Positions 37,815-46,359 are shown, numbered from the stretch's first letter. The stretch: 64,000 bases of DNA from CBDHEY01 sp965262305 (GCA_965262305.1 CBDHEY010000002.1:1674001-1738000), one strand, 5' to 3'. A program made the numbers and translations. The notes: a model not told the origin generated them from the letters alone.

Positions 37815-37830
37815 AACTGATTAGGCCGTC
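37804..37830 (+). promoter_or_regulatory. Candidate ECF-type promoter before the sigma-factor unit
   Basis: CGTCACT at 37804-37810 and CGTC at 37827-37830 (followed by AAAT) match the site at 27955 (TGTCACA / CGTC followed by AAAG), with spacing one base longer. Transcription would begin near 37837 and include the membrane protein, sigma factor and perhaps the trp operon. This would make the sigma factor self-activating. Confidence 0.4.
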
Positions 37831-37923
37831 AAATAGAGTGAAAAGGAATTAAATATACGCCGGTTCGTCGGCAACTTAAAGGATTAAATAAACTTACTTT
37901 ATTCAATAAATAGGAGAAAAAAA

Positions 37924-38331
37924 ATGCGTTTTACATTAGCTGGGTTAGCAGGAACATTGGGGGCTTTTATTGCAGGTACTATCATTGCGATTATCATGCA
38001 GCCTTGGATTGCTCCGCAGTTTGGTGAACATATTCGCACAGAACAAGACGGTCTATTATTCCCGGCATTAATTATGGGATATGTCACAATCGGATTTGTA
38101 CTTGCTTATATTGCACCTAAATGGTCTATAGAGAAAATGAGCATTTCACAGGTAGCGGTTACTGGTCTAGCCATAGGTTTAGCAATCTTTCTAGGTGATC
38201 ACCTCATTACTGCTGGATGGTCTCGCTTACCTGCGGGTCCAATGGCTATTTCTGGCTTTCTTGATAGCTTTTCAGTGGTTTTTGGTTTGTTAGCAGTTTA
38301 TTTTGTTTATCGTTACAAAAGAGTTTCTTAA
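37924..38331 (+). CDS. Four-span membrane protein, 135 aa
   Basis: Four hydrophobic segments (~4-27, 44-62, 76-97, 108-129) make this an integral inner-membrane protein; no family is recognised with confidence. AGGAG precedes the ATG. It lies 16 bases before the ECF sigma factor gene, the place where a membrane-bound regulator often sits, but it lacks an evident cytosolic anti-sigma domain. Confidence 0.7.
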   Translation: MRFTLAGLAGTLGAFIAGTIIAIIMQPWIAPQFGEHIRTEQDGLLFPALIMGYVTIGFVLAYIAPKWSIEKMSISQVAVTGLAIGLAIFLGDHLITAGWSRLPAGPMAISGFLDSFSVVFGLLAVYFVYRYKRVS

Positions 38332-38347
38332 TTAAAGGAGAAAGAAC

Positions 38348-39166
38348 ATGATCGAGATTCCTGTTGAAAGTGTTGAACGAGCGGTAAATGGTGATAGCGA
38401 TGCCATTGCAAAAATTATTCTCGCGCTAGAAGATCCAATTTTTGGTTTGGCATACAGAATGACGCTTAATATAGAAGATGCAAAAGACGCAACTCAAGAA
38501 GCAATGATTCGCATCATTACACGTATGTCTTCTTTCAATGGAGAGTCTAAGTTTAGTACTTGGGCTTGGCGAGTCGCGATGAATCGCATTCTCGATTATA
38601 AGGAAACTCTTTATAGAAATGCTCGTGTTGATAGCGAGCATTTTACCGAAGAATTATATGAAGGTTTAGATATGGAAGCCGTTGAGACACCCGAAAACGC
38701 ACTAGCGTGTACACAAATAAAAATAGGGTGTGCTTCAGCGTTACTTCATTGTTTGGATAATCGCCATAGGGCAGCATTAATACTTGTTGATGTCATGGGT
38801 TTTTCAACCACTGAAGCCGCAGAGACTTTAGATATTTCAGATGTTGCATTGCGTAAACAGGTCTCTAGAGCTAGGGAGAAAGTTCGCAATGCGCTGGATC
38901 ACTGCGGAATTGTTAATCCGCAAGCACCATGCCGCTGTTACAGAAGACAAGACTTTGCGAAATCAAAAGGGAGAATACCGAGCTTAGATGTGACAGAAAC
39001 GATGAAAATTGAATACTTGTCAGAGGTGGTTCAAGAAGTAGATCGGCTAGCACAGACTGCTGTTTTTTATCAATCTGAACCGGAGCTTCGCGCCGGATTA
39101 AAAAAAGATTTAATGAATAATTTTGATGTTAAACATCATCTATCGGAGTCACCATCGATAAATTAG
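38348..39166 (+). CDS. ECF-family RNA polymerase sigma factor with a Cys-containing C-terminal extension
   Basis: Region 2 (YRMTLNIEDAKDATQEAMIRI, then STWAWRVAMNRILDY) and region 4 (HRAALILVDVMGFSTTEAAE, then ISDVALRKQVSRAREKV) are clear. After region 4 comes an extension of ~85 residues starting CGIVNPQAPCRCYRRQ; the CRC motif occurs in some ECF groups and may bind metal or control activity. No separate anti-sigma factor is visible. It probably controls the surrounding cluster, including the two GTCAC/CGTC promoters proposed here. Confidence 0.88.
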   Translation: MIEIPVESVERAVNGDSDAIAKIILALEDPIFGLAYRMTLNIEDAKDATQEAMIRIITRMSSFNGESKFSTWAWRVAMNRILDYKETLYRNARVDSEHFTEELYEGLDMEAVETPENALACTQIKIGCASALLHCLDNRHRAALILVDVMGFSTTEAAETLDISDVALRKQVSRAREKVRNALDHCGIVNPQAPCRCYRRQDFAKSKGRIPSLDVTETMKIEYLSEVVQEVDRLAQTAVFYQSEPELRAGLKKDLMNNFDVKHHLSESPSIN

Positions 39167-39217
39167 TAAGGCTATAAAGATAAAAAATAAATCTATTAAA
39201 ATATTTGGGGGTATACA

Positions 39218-39730
39218 ATGAAAGATGATAATAAAGACCTAGTAATGGGGTTAAAACAAGGTATGCGGTTGCTTGCATCGGGTATCGCTGTAATCACCAC
39301 TAAGAGCTCGGTAGGAGAAAGGGCGGCTATGACCGCATCTTCGGTCACATCGGTTTCGACTGCACCGCCATCTTTGCTTGTGTGCGTAAATACATCTGCT
39401 CATTTCAATAAAATCATTGATGGTTCTAATTTATTTGCAGTAAATATTTTAGCGGAATCGCACGAAGCTGTATCGGCCGCTTGTGCAAAACCCCGACTAG
39501 GTGAAACTCGATTTGATACAGGAAAGTGGATCAAAGATGAGACCAATTTAGATGTTTTAGAAGATGCTCCTGCCGTTTTTATTTGTGAAAAATCAAAAGT
39601 GATAAATTATGGCACTCATAATATTTATATTGGTAATGTCGTAGATGTAAGATTGCTAAGTGAAGAGAATAATCTACTTGTCTATGCTAACGGGGCTTAT
39701 CATTCAATATCGTCTGCAACTGTATGTTAA
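39218..39730 (+). CDS. Flavin reductase (FMN-binding split-barrel family)
   Basis: The 170-residue protein matches NAD(P)H:flavin reductases that supply reduced flavin to two-component monooxygenases: LLASGIAVITTKS, AAMTASSVTSVSTAPPSLLVCVN and FAVNILAESHE. A natural partner is the dehydrogenase-fold flavoprotein at 34372. TTTGGGGG precedes the ATG. trpE follows 66 bases later. Confidence 0.88.
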   Translation: MKDDNKDLVMGLKQGMRLLASGIAVITTKSSVGERAAMTASSVTSVSTAPPSLLVCVNTSAHFNKIIDGSNLFAVNILAESHEAVSAACAKPRLGETRFDTGKWIKDETNLDVLEDAPAVFICEKSKVINYGTHNIYIGNVVDVRLLSEENNLLVYANGAYHSISSATVC

Positions 39731-39735
39731 AAAAT

Positions 39736-39796
39736 AGCTTATTGTAATTATTTTTATTCTTAAGCTGGTCTTTGACATTTTGGGGAGTGTAAGACC
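39736..39796 (+). promoter_or_regulatory. Two adjacent stem-loops filling the trpE leader
   Basis: AGCTTA (39736-39741) pairs with TAAGCT (39761-39766); directly after it GGTCTT (39767-39772) pairs with AAGACC (39791-39796). The second loop holds the GGGGAG ribosome-binding site, and the trpE ATG follows the stem immediately. No Trp-rich leader peptide is encoded. This could control trpE translation or attenuation. Confidence 0.4.
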
Positions 39797-41374
39797 ATGA
39801 ATATTAGAATTGATATTCAATCACGAAAAATAAAATATCGTAGTGATTCCTGTGAATTGCTACAACGGATAGCTGAACATAAAAAACACTGTTTGTTATT
39901 AGAATCGGCTCAGGTTGATAGTAAGGAAAATTTAAAAAGTTTATTGCTTATTGACGCGAGTGTGAGAATTGAGTGTCGGGGAAGTAGAGTCCGTGTTGAG
40001 GCTATAAGTGAAAATTCTAGAACGATAATTAAATATCTTAAATTTCAATTATCAAATTATCTTCTCGAAGACGAATGTTCAGATGAACTTTTAGTTTTTG
40101 AATTCCCAAAACCTGAATATGGTCTAAACGAAGATCAAAGGTTGAAATCAGTAAATTCTTTTGAAGTTATAAGAAAACTTCGTCATTTGGGAAAATACAG
40201 TTCACATGAATTTATGCCTTTTTTAGCTGGTATTTTTGGTTATGATCTTATTGCGCTCACTGAAGATATTGTTGACGTACCCGATGGTGCTAATACTTGT
40301 CCAGATTATGTTTTTTACTTGGCTGAATCATTACTAATTAGTGACCATAAAAAAGAAACATCTGAAATAGCAGTATGCCAATTTGGTAGCGCGAATAAGA
40401 GCTTTGAAAAAATATTTTCAAGTACAAATATTATATTAAATAGCGAACTAAAAGAAGAATTTCCTTGTTCAGAAAATTTTCATGGTGAGGTTGTTGAAGA
40501 TATTTCGGATGAAGACTTTGGTTCCACAGTTGTTAGTTTGAAGGAAAATATTAAAAAGGGAGATGTTTTTCAGGTTGTTCCTTCGAGAACGTTTAGTCTT
40601 CCTTGTAATGATGCGCTTAAAGCTTATAGGCAGCTCAAAAAACAAAACCCTAGCCCTTATATGTTTTATGTGAAAGATACAGATTTCGTATTGTTTGGCG
40701 CCTCTCCTGAATCCGCCGTAAAGTATACGGCACAATCTAACGAAGTCGAAGTCTATCCGATTGCTGGAACGCGGAAACGTGGGTTTAATTCTGACGGATC
40801 CATAAACTCAGACCTAGATAGTAGAATTGAACAAGAACTACGATCAGATAAAAAAGAAATAGCCGAACATATGATGCTTGTCGATTTGGCTAGGAATGAT
40901 ATATCTCGTGTTTCTGAACCTGGTAGTCGTTTTGTTTGCGATCTTCAAAAAGTGGATCGGTATTCTTTTGTGATGCATCTCGTTTCTCGTGTTAAGGGAA
41001 AATTACGGTTCGACCTGGACCCGATTCATGCTTATCAAGCATGTCTTAATATGGGAACTCTTGTAGGTGCGCCAAAAATTCGAGCTGCGGAATTAATTAG
41101 AGAAGTCGAAAAAAAACGTCGAGGAACTTATGGTGGTGCGGTTGGGTATTTCTCTAGCAATGGAGACATGGACACCTGTATTGTCATTCGCTCGGCATTT
41201 GTAAGTAACGGTGTAGCTCATATCCAAGCCGGAGCCGGAGTAGTCTTTGACTCTGATCCAAAAAGCGAAGCTGATGAAACGAGAAGTAAAGCGCAAGCTG
41301 TGATAAATGCAATAGTGTCTTCTCAAGAACCTGAGAGACAAGACGAAACTCTAATAGAGGAGTGTGTAGTATGA
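39797..41374 (+). CDS. trpE: Anthranilate synthase component I
   Basis: TrpE makes anthranilate from chorismate and ammonia with TrpG. The N-terminal tryptophan-binding LLES motif (Ser37 in CLLLESAQVDSKENLKSLLL) is intact, so feedback inhibition by tryptophan is expected. The chorismate-binding C-terminal domain has FQVVPSRTF, PIAGTRKRG, DLARNDISRV and IQAGAGVVFDSDP. It starts a seven-function operon in which each gene overlaps or abuts the next. Confidence 0.96.
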   Translation: MNIRIDIQSRKIKYRSDSCELLQRIAEHKKHCLLLESAQVDSKENLKSLLLIDASVRIECRGSRVRVEAISENSRTIIKYLKFQLSNYLLEDECSDELLVFEFPKPEYGLNEDQRLKSVNSFEVIRKLRHLGKYSSHEFMPFLAGIFGYDLIALTEDIVDVPDGANTCPDYVFYLAESLLISDHKKETSEIAVCQFGSANKSFEKIFSSTNIILNSELKEEFPCSENFHGEVVEDISDEDFGSTVVSLKENIKKGDVFQVVPSRTFSLPCNDALKAYRQLKKQNPSPYMFYVKDTDFVLFGASPESAVKYTAQSNEVEVYPIAGTRKRGFNSDGSINSDLDSRIEQELRSDKKEIAEHMMLVDLARNDISRVSEPGSRFVCDLQKVDRYSFVMHLVSRVKGKLRFDLDPIHAYQACLNMGTLVGAPKIRAAELIREVEKKRRGTYGGAVGYFSSNGDMDTCIVIRSAFVSNGVAHIQAGAGVVFDSDPKSEADETRSKAQAVINAIVSSQEPERQDETLIEECVV

Positions 41375-41982
41375 TGGGTATACGCGTTTTTTTAATGGAT
41401 AATTTAGATTCATTTACATATAACCTAGTTGATGAGCTTTCAACACTAGGTTACGAATTAGAAGTTTATCGAAATACGGTTTCCGCTGATTACATTCTTC
41501 AGAAGATGGATGAATGTGAAGTTCCAGCGATTCTCATGTTATCGCCCGGCCCTGGGAATCCTAAACAGGCTGGTTCAATGTTAGAGCTAATTGAATTATG
41601 TCGAGGTAAGTATCCAATTATTGGAATTTGTTTAGGGCATCAAGCGATTGTAGAACAATATGGTGGGAAAGTAGGTAGTGCCGGTGAAATAATTCACGGT
41701 AAGACTTCGATAATGAGTCATAATGGTCATGCTTTATTTAATTCGATCCATGATGATCTTTATGTCGCGAGATATCATTCTTTAATGGCGACAGAAGTGC
41801 CAGACAATCTAGATGTCATCGCGAGTTGCAATGACATACCCATGGCTATTGTTAATGAAGAAGAAAAGGTTATTGGATTCCAATTTCATCCCGAAAGTAT
41901 ATTAACTACCTTTGGAACCGTGCTTCTTAAAAATAGCCTTCAATATCTATCAGAAACTTGTAAATGGGAAAATGCAGCATGA
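41371..41982 (+). CDS. trpG: Anthranilate synthase glutamine amidotransferase component
   Basis: This class I amidotransferase provides ammonia to TrpE. The catalytic Cys~87 is in IGICLGHQAI, the His-Glu pair in FHPESIL, and the oxyanion segment in LSPGPGNPKQAG. The ATG at 41371 overlaps the trpE stop (ATGA), so it is translationally coupled. It is not fused to trpD as in E. coli. Confidence 0.95.
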   Translation: MMGIRVFLMDNLDSFTYNLVDELSTLGYELEVYRNTVSADYILQKMDECEVPAILMLSPGPGNPKQAGSMLELIELCRGKYPIIGICLGHQAIVEQYGGKVGSAGEIIHGKTSIMSHNGHALFNSIHDDLYVARYHSLMATEVPDNLDVIASCNDIPMAIVNEEEKVIGFQFHPESILTTFGTVLLKNSLQYLSETCKWENAA

Positions 41983-42983
41983 ATTTTTTCGAGAACGTAC
42001 TTTCTGCTCGTCATTCTGATGAGGCACAGAGCTATAAGTTTTTTAAGGATGTCGTAGAGGGAAAAATTGATCCGATAACGCTTGCAGCTGTTTTAGGTGG
42101 ACTAAAAGTAAAAGGTGTTGAAGCCGAAGAAGTTGCCGGAGCAGCATTTGCGCTTCGCGATAGTGCGTTGAAATTTGAACGAGGTGACGAGATTATTGTT
42201 GATAGTTGCGGAACCGGCGGTGATGGATCTAATACTATAAATATATCCACAACGGCTGCCTTTGTCGCTGCTGCTTGTGGGTTAAAAATGGCAAAACATG
42301 GAAACCGAAGTGTTTCTAGTCGATCTGGTTCTGCAGATCTATTAGAAAGGTTGGGAATCAACTTGACGCCATCACCAGAAGTTTCCAGAAGCTGTTTACA
42401 AAAAACAAATCTGTGTTTTTTGTTTGCACCTCAATATCATGCGGGCGTAAGACATGCGATGAACGTTCGTAAAACACTAAAAACTCGCACACTGTTTAAT
42501 ATTCTTGGTCCCTTAACTAATCCTGCTTCGCCGGATATACAGTTATTAGGGGTGTACACACCTAATATCATGGAATTAATGGCAAATGCACTGCATCGTT
42601 TGGGTGTCAGGCACGCAATGGTAGTGCATGGATCAGGCCTGGATGAAATAGCCGTTCATGGTGTGACAAATGTTGCAGAAGTGACGCCTTCAGGTATAAC
42701 CCATTATTCACTCACACCAGAAAGCTTTGGTGTTAAACCTTATGACTTGCAAGCTATAGCCGGTGGTTCGCCGGAGCAAAATGCTGAGCACACGTTAAGT
42801 ATTCTTCAGGGAAATGGAATACCAGCGCACGTAGATGCGGTGGCCGTGAATGTTGCAGCCTTACTCAAAATGTCCGGTAAGGTAGACTCTTTCTCTGAAG
42901 GAGCGGCTATGGCGAAAGAGACTATGAATTCAGGTACAGCAATGGAAATTGTTGAAAGCCTTGCGGAGTTATCAAATGTCTAA
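41979..42983 (+). CDS. trpD: Anthranilate phosphoribosyltransferase
   Basis: TrpD joins anthranilate to PRPP. The PRPP-binding CGTGGDGSNTINIST, KHGNRSVSSRSGSAD and the NVRKTLKTRTLFNILGPLTNP segment are present. The ATG at 41979 overlaps the trpG stop (ATGA). Normal length. Confidence 0.95.
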   Translation: MNFFENVLSARHSDEAQSYKFFKDVVEGKIDPITLAAVLGGLKVKGVEAEEVAGAAFALRDSALKFERGDEIIVDSCGTGGDGSNTINISTTAAFVAAACGLKMAKHGNRSVSSRSGSADLLERLGINLTPSPEVSRSCLQKTNLCFLFAPQYHAGVRHAMNVRKTLKTRTLFNILGPLTNPASPDIQLLGVYTPNIMELMANALHRLGVRHAMVVHGSGLDEIAVHGVTNVAEVTPSGITHYSLTPESFGVKPYDLQAIAGGSPEQNAEHTLSILQGNGIPAHVDAVAVNVAALLKMSGKVDSFSEGAAMAKETMNSGTAMEIVESLAELSNV

Positions 42984-44370
42984 TGTATTAGAAAGAATCT
43001 GTGAGATTCGACGAAAAGATTTGATTCAACAAAAAGAGGAATTACCACTCTCTTCTTTTATAGATTCTTTAATTCCATCGGATAGGAGTTTAAGAGATTC
43101 ACTATCGAGCAATGAACCCAGTTTTATTTTGGAATGCAAAAAGGCAAGTCCTTCGAAAGGATTAATTCGAGAAGACTTTAGAATTGACGATATTATTTCT
43201 GCCTATAAAAACTCTGCAAGTGCCATATCTGTTCTTACGGAAGTGCCTCATTTTCAAGGTAGCTATAAAAATTTAGAAGAGGTTCGACGCAGGGTGATAC
43301 AACCTGTTTTAAACAAAGATTTTTTTGTGGATCCCTATCAAGTCCATCTTGCGAGATATTATAAGGCTGATGCAATATTATTGATGCTTTCGGTGTTGTC
43401 CGATGTTGAGTATTTCAATTTAGCAAGACTTGCAGCAAGTTACCAAATGGACGTATTGACAGAAGTTTCTAATCGCGAAGAAGTGGATAGAGCACTTGCG
43501 TTGGGTGCAAGAATTATCGGAATTAATAATCGAAATCTGCGTGACTTATCAACAAATTTGAGTGTTACAACTGATCTCGCACCTATTATTCGAAAGTATG
43601 ATAAGTCGATTCGAATCGTTTCTGAGTCGGGAATTTATACACATCAACAAGTCAAAGTTTTATGCCCCTATGTTGATGGATTCCTTGTGGGCAGCTCAAT
43701 AATGGCACAGAAAGATCTTTCGTTAGCCGTTAAAAAGTTAATTGTGGGTGAACATAAGGTCTGTGGACTAACCCGGCCAGAGGATGCAAAAGCGGCAAAT
43801 ATTGCTGGAGCGGCATACGGTGGTTTAATATTTACTCAAAAATCACCTAGGTATGTGAGTGAAGATCAAGCGAGAGCGATTGTCTCTGAAAAAAATATGG
43901 ATTTTGTTGGCGTTTTCGTGAATGCATCCATTGATGAGATAGTCGATAAAACCCAAATACTAAACTTATCCGTAATTCAGTTACATGGTGATGAAGGGCA
44001 GGAAGTTGTCGATCAACTTCGTAAAGTTTTGCCAGATATCAAGATATGGAAAGCGCATAATCTTGATAATGGACCACTTCCTGAGCTTAAAGGGATAGAT
44101 CGCTGGCTTTTAGATTCAGGGAGTAAGCAAAAGCCGGGGGGGACTGGAAAAACGTTTGATTGGTCGTTAATTGATAGAGTTGATTTAGGCCTACCCTACA
44201 TGTTAGCAGGCGGACTTTCACCAAATAATGCTGCACTTGCTGCGAAAATGGGTGCGATAGGCCTAGATTTGAATTCTGGGGTGGAATCAAAACCTGGGTT
44301 AAAAGACCATGAAAAAATACGTGCTGCATTTGCAGCTATACAATCACAACAAAGTGTGAGATTACTATGA
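42976..44370 (+). CDS. trpC: Bifunctional indole-3-glycerol-phosphate synthase / phosphoribosylanthranilate isomerase
   Basis: This is a TrpC-TrpF fusion. The IGPS half (~1-255) has FILECKKASPSKG, NKDFFVDPYQV, GINNRNLRDLSTN and SESGIYT; the PRAI half (~258-464) has the catalytic Cys in KVCGLTRPEDAKAA and Asp in LLDSGSKQKPGGTGKTFDW. Fusion in this order is typical of enterobacteria and many gammaproteobacteria. ATG 42976 overlaps the trpD stop. Confidence 0.95.
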   Translation: MSNVLERICEIRRKDLIQQKEELPLSSFIDSLIPSDRSLRDSLSSNEPSFILECKKASPSKGLIREDFRIDDIISAYKNSASAISVLTEVPHFQGSYKNLEEVRRRVIQPVLNKDFFVDPYQVHLARYYKADAILLMLSVLSDVEYFNLARLAASYQMDVLTEVSNREEVDRALALGARIIGINNRNLRDLSTNLSVTTDLAPIIRKYDKSIRIVSESGIYTHQQVKVLCPYVDGFLVGSSIMAQKDLSLAVKKLIVGEHKVCGLTRPEDAKAANIAGAAYGGLIFTQKSPRYVSEDQARAIVSEKNMDFVGVFVNASIDEIVDKTQILNLSVIQLHGDEGQEVVDQLRKVLPDIKIWKAHNLDNGPLPELKGIDRWLLDSGSKQKPGGTGKTFDWSLIDRVDLGLPYMLAGGLSPNNAALAAKMGAIGLDLNSGVESKPGLKDHEKIRAAFAAIQSQQSVRLL

Positions 44371-45560
44371 CGGAAAAACTTGATGCATATTTCGGTGAGT
44401 TTGGTGGTCAATTTGTTCCAGAGCTGCTTGTACCTGCGCTAGAAGGACTTGAAAAAGCCTTTATTGAAGCGAGAAAGAGCGAGGAGTTCATAAAAGAATT
44501 TACTCAGTTGCTTAATGAATATGCGGGGCGTCCAACACCGTTGACGTTGACACGTAATTTATCGCCAAATCCAAAAGCAAAAATTTACCTTAAGCGAGAA
44601 GATCTACTTCATGGTGGTGCGCACAAAACAAATCAGGTCCTAGGCCAGGCACTATTAACAAAGCGGATGGGAAAAACAGAAGTCATTGCAGAGACTGGAG
44701 CAGGACAACATGGAGTGGCTACGGCTTTAGCCTGTGCGCTCTTAGGTTTGAAATGCCGCATTTATATGGGAGCAAAGGACTGTGAAAGACAACAGCCCAA
44801 TGTTTTTCGTATGAAGCTGATGGGTGCTGAAGTCATTCCAGTAGATTCTGGTTCAGGTACCTTAAAAGATGCAGTTAATGAAGCGCTTCGAGATTGGTCC
44901 GCTACGTATGAAAATAGCCATTATTTGTTGGGAACTGCTGCGGGACCACATCCATTTCCTACGATTGTACGAGAGTTTCACAAAATGATCGGAGAGGAAA
45001 CCAAAGCGCAAATTATTAAGGCGGAAGGGCGTTTGCCAGATTTTGTCGTAGCTTGTGTTGGCGGTGGTTCAAATGCAATCGGTATGTTTAGCGATTTTAT
45101 TGATGATACCGAAGTAAAACTTGTCGGTGTAGAGCCTGGTGGACATGGCCTTTCTTCAAAAAAGCACGGTGCAACAATTTGTAAAGGCAGCAAGGGTATT
45201 CTGCACGGTGCTCATACTTTTATTATGCAAGATAGTTATGGTCAGATTGAAGAATCCTATTCTGTCTCTGCTGGCTTAGATTATCCTGCTGTTGGTCCTC
45301 AACATGCTTATTTGCATGATACTGGTAGAGCCCAGTATGTTGCAGCAGATGATAAAGAGGCTTTAGCGGCATTTCAGAAACTAGCTAAAGATGAGGGCAT
45401 TATCCCTGCGCTTGAATCTTCCCATGCAATCGCGCATGGATTAAAAATTGCTGAGCAAGTTGAAGAAGAAACAATTATTGTGATTAATTTATCTGGAAGA
45501 GGAGATAAAGATCTCGCTCATGCTCAACGCGTAATTGAACAAGGCGGACACTATGAATAA
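44367..45560 (+). CDS. trpB: Tryptophan synthase beta chain
   Basis: TrpB condenses indole with serine using PLP. The PLP Lys87 lies in HGGAHKTNQVL; GGGSNAIGMF binds phosphate; catalytic Glu is in AETGAGQHG. Overlap ATGA with trpC. Length 397 is canonical (TrpB1 class, partner to TrpA). Confidence 0.96.
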   Translation: MTEKLDAYFGEFGGQFVPELLVPALEGLEKAFIEARKSEEFIKEFTQLLNEYAGRPTPLTLTRNLSPNPKAKIYLKREDLLHGGAHKTNQVLGQALLTKRMGKTEVIAETGAGQHGVATALACALLGLKCRIYMGAKDCERQQPNVFRMKLMGAEVIPVDSGSGTLKDAVNEALRDWSATYENSHYLLGTAAGPHPFPTIVREFHKMIGEETKAQIIKAEGRLPDFVVACVGGGSNAIGMFSDFIDDTEVKLVGVEPGGHGLSSKKHGATICKGSKGILHGAHTFIMQDSYGQIEESYSVSAGLDYPAVGPQHAYLHDTGRAQYVAADDKEALAAFQKLAKDEGIIPALESSHAIAHGLKIAEQVEEETIIVINLSGRGDKDLAHAQRVIEQGGHYE

Positions 45561-46359
45561 TCGTTATGAAGTTATGTTTGAAAAACTTAGTAGCCGTAAT
45601 GAAGGCGCTTTTGTTCCTTTTGTTGCTATTGGGGATCCAAATTTAGATGTCTCTCAAAAAATCATTGAAACACTCATTGAATCTGGTGCAGATGCGTTAG
45701 AATTGGGAATTCCTTATTCTGACCCCATAGCCGACGGACCAACGATTCAAAAAGCAAGTATTAGGGCAATTGAATCAGGAGCGACCCCTCCTAAATGTAT
45801 TCAACTGGTTAAATCTATTCGAAAAAAACACCCTGAAATTCCAATTGGGTTGTTGTTATATAGCAACCTTGTCGTATCACAAGGTATAGATGAATTTTAT
45901 CAATCCGTACAAAACGCTGGTATCGATTCATTGCTCTATGCGGATGTACCTAGCTTAGAAAGTCAATTATTCTGTCATGCAGCAGAAAAATGGAATGTAT
46001 TACCAATATATATAGCACCACCAAATGCGAAAGACCAGACGTTGAGACTTATTGCTGAGCAAGGAAAAGGATATACCTATTTGTTAAGTCGAGCTGGTGT
46101 TACTGGGACTGAAACTGAAGCGAACATACCTATCGATCATATAATTAATAAGTTAAAAGAATTTAACGCTCCGCCTCCATTACTAGGGTTTGGAATTTCT
46201 AAACCGGAGCATGTTAAATCGGCCATTGAAAATGGCGCAGCCGGAGCAATTTGTGGTTCTGCAATTACTAAGATTATCGAAAAAAACATTGGTACTGAAA
46301 AAGTCTTTGAAGAGCTTACTCAATTTGTTCGCTCGATGAAAAACGCAACGAAAAAGTAA
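45553..46359 (+). CDS. trpA: Tryptophan synthase alpha chain
   Basis: TrpA cleaves indole-3-glycerol phosphate to indole inside the alpha-beta complex. Catalytic Glu50 and Asp61 lie in ALELGIPYSDPIADGPT. ATG 45553 overlaps the end of trpB by 8 bases; a TTG at 45535 is rejected. It closes the trp operon. No clear terminator hairpin follows; the next 128 bases are AT-rich. Confidence 0.95.
   Translation: MNNRYEVMFEKLSSRNEGAFVPFVAIGDPNLDVSQKIIETLIESGADALELGIPYSDPIADGPTIQKASIRAIESGATPPKCIQLVKSIRKKHPEIPIGLLLYSNLVVSQGIDEFYQSVQNAGIDSLLYADVPSLESQLFCHAAEKWNVLPIYIAPPNAKDQTLRLIAEQGKGYTYLLSRAGVTGTETEANIPIDHIINKLKEFNAPPPLLGFGISKPEHVKSAIENGAAGAICGSAITKIIEKNIGTEKVFEELTQFVRSMKNATKK

Noticed and set aside
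29770..42983. A PQS-like quinolone pathway (KAS III plus anthranilate synthase)
   Set aside because: There is no anthranilate-CoA ligase or PqsB/C-type pair, and trpDCFBA complete the route to tryptophan, so anthranilate is not an obvious end point. Kept only as a weak alternative.
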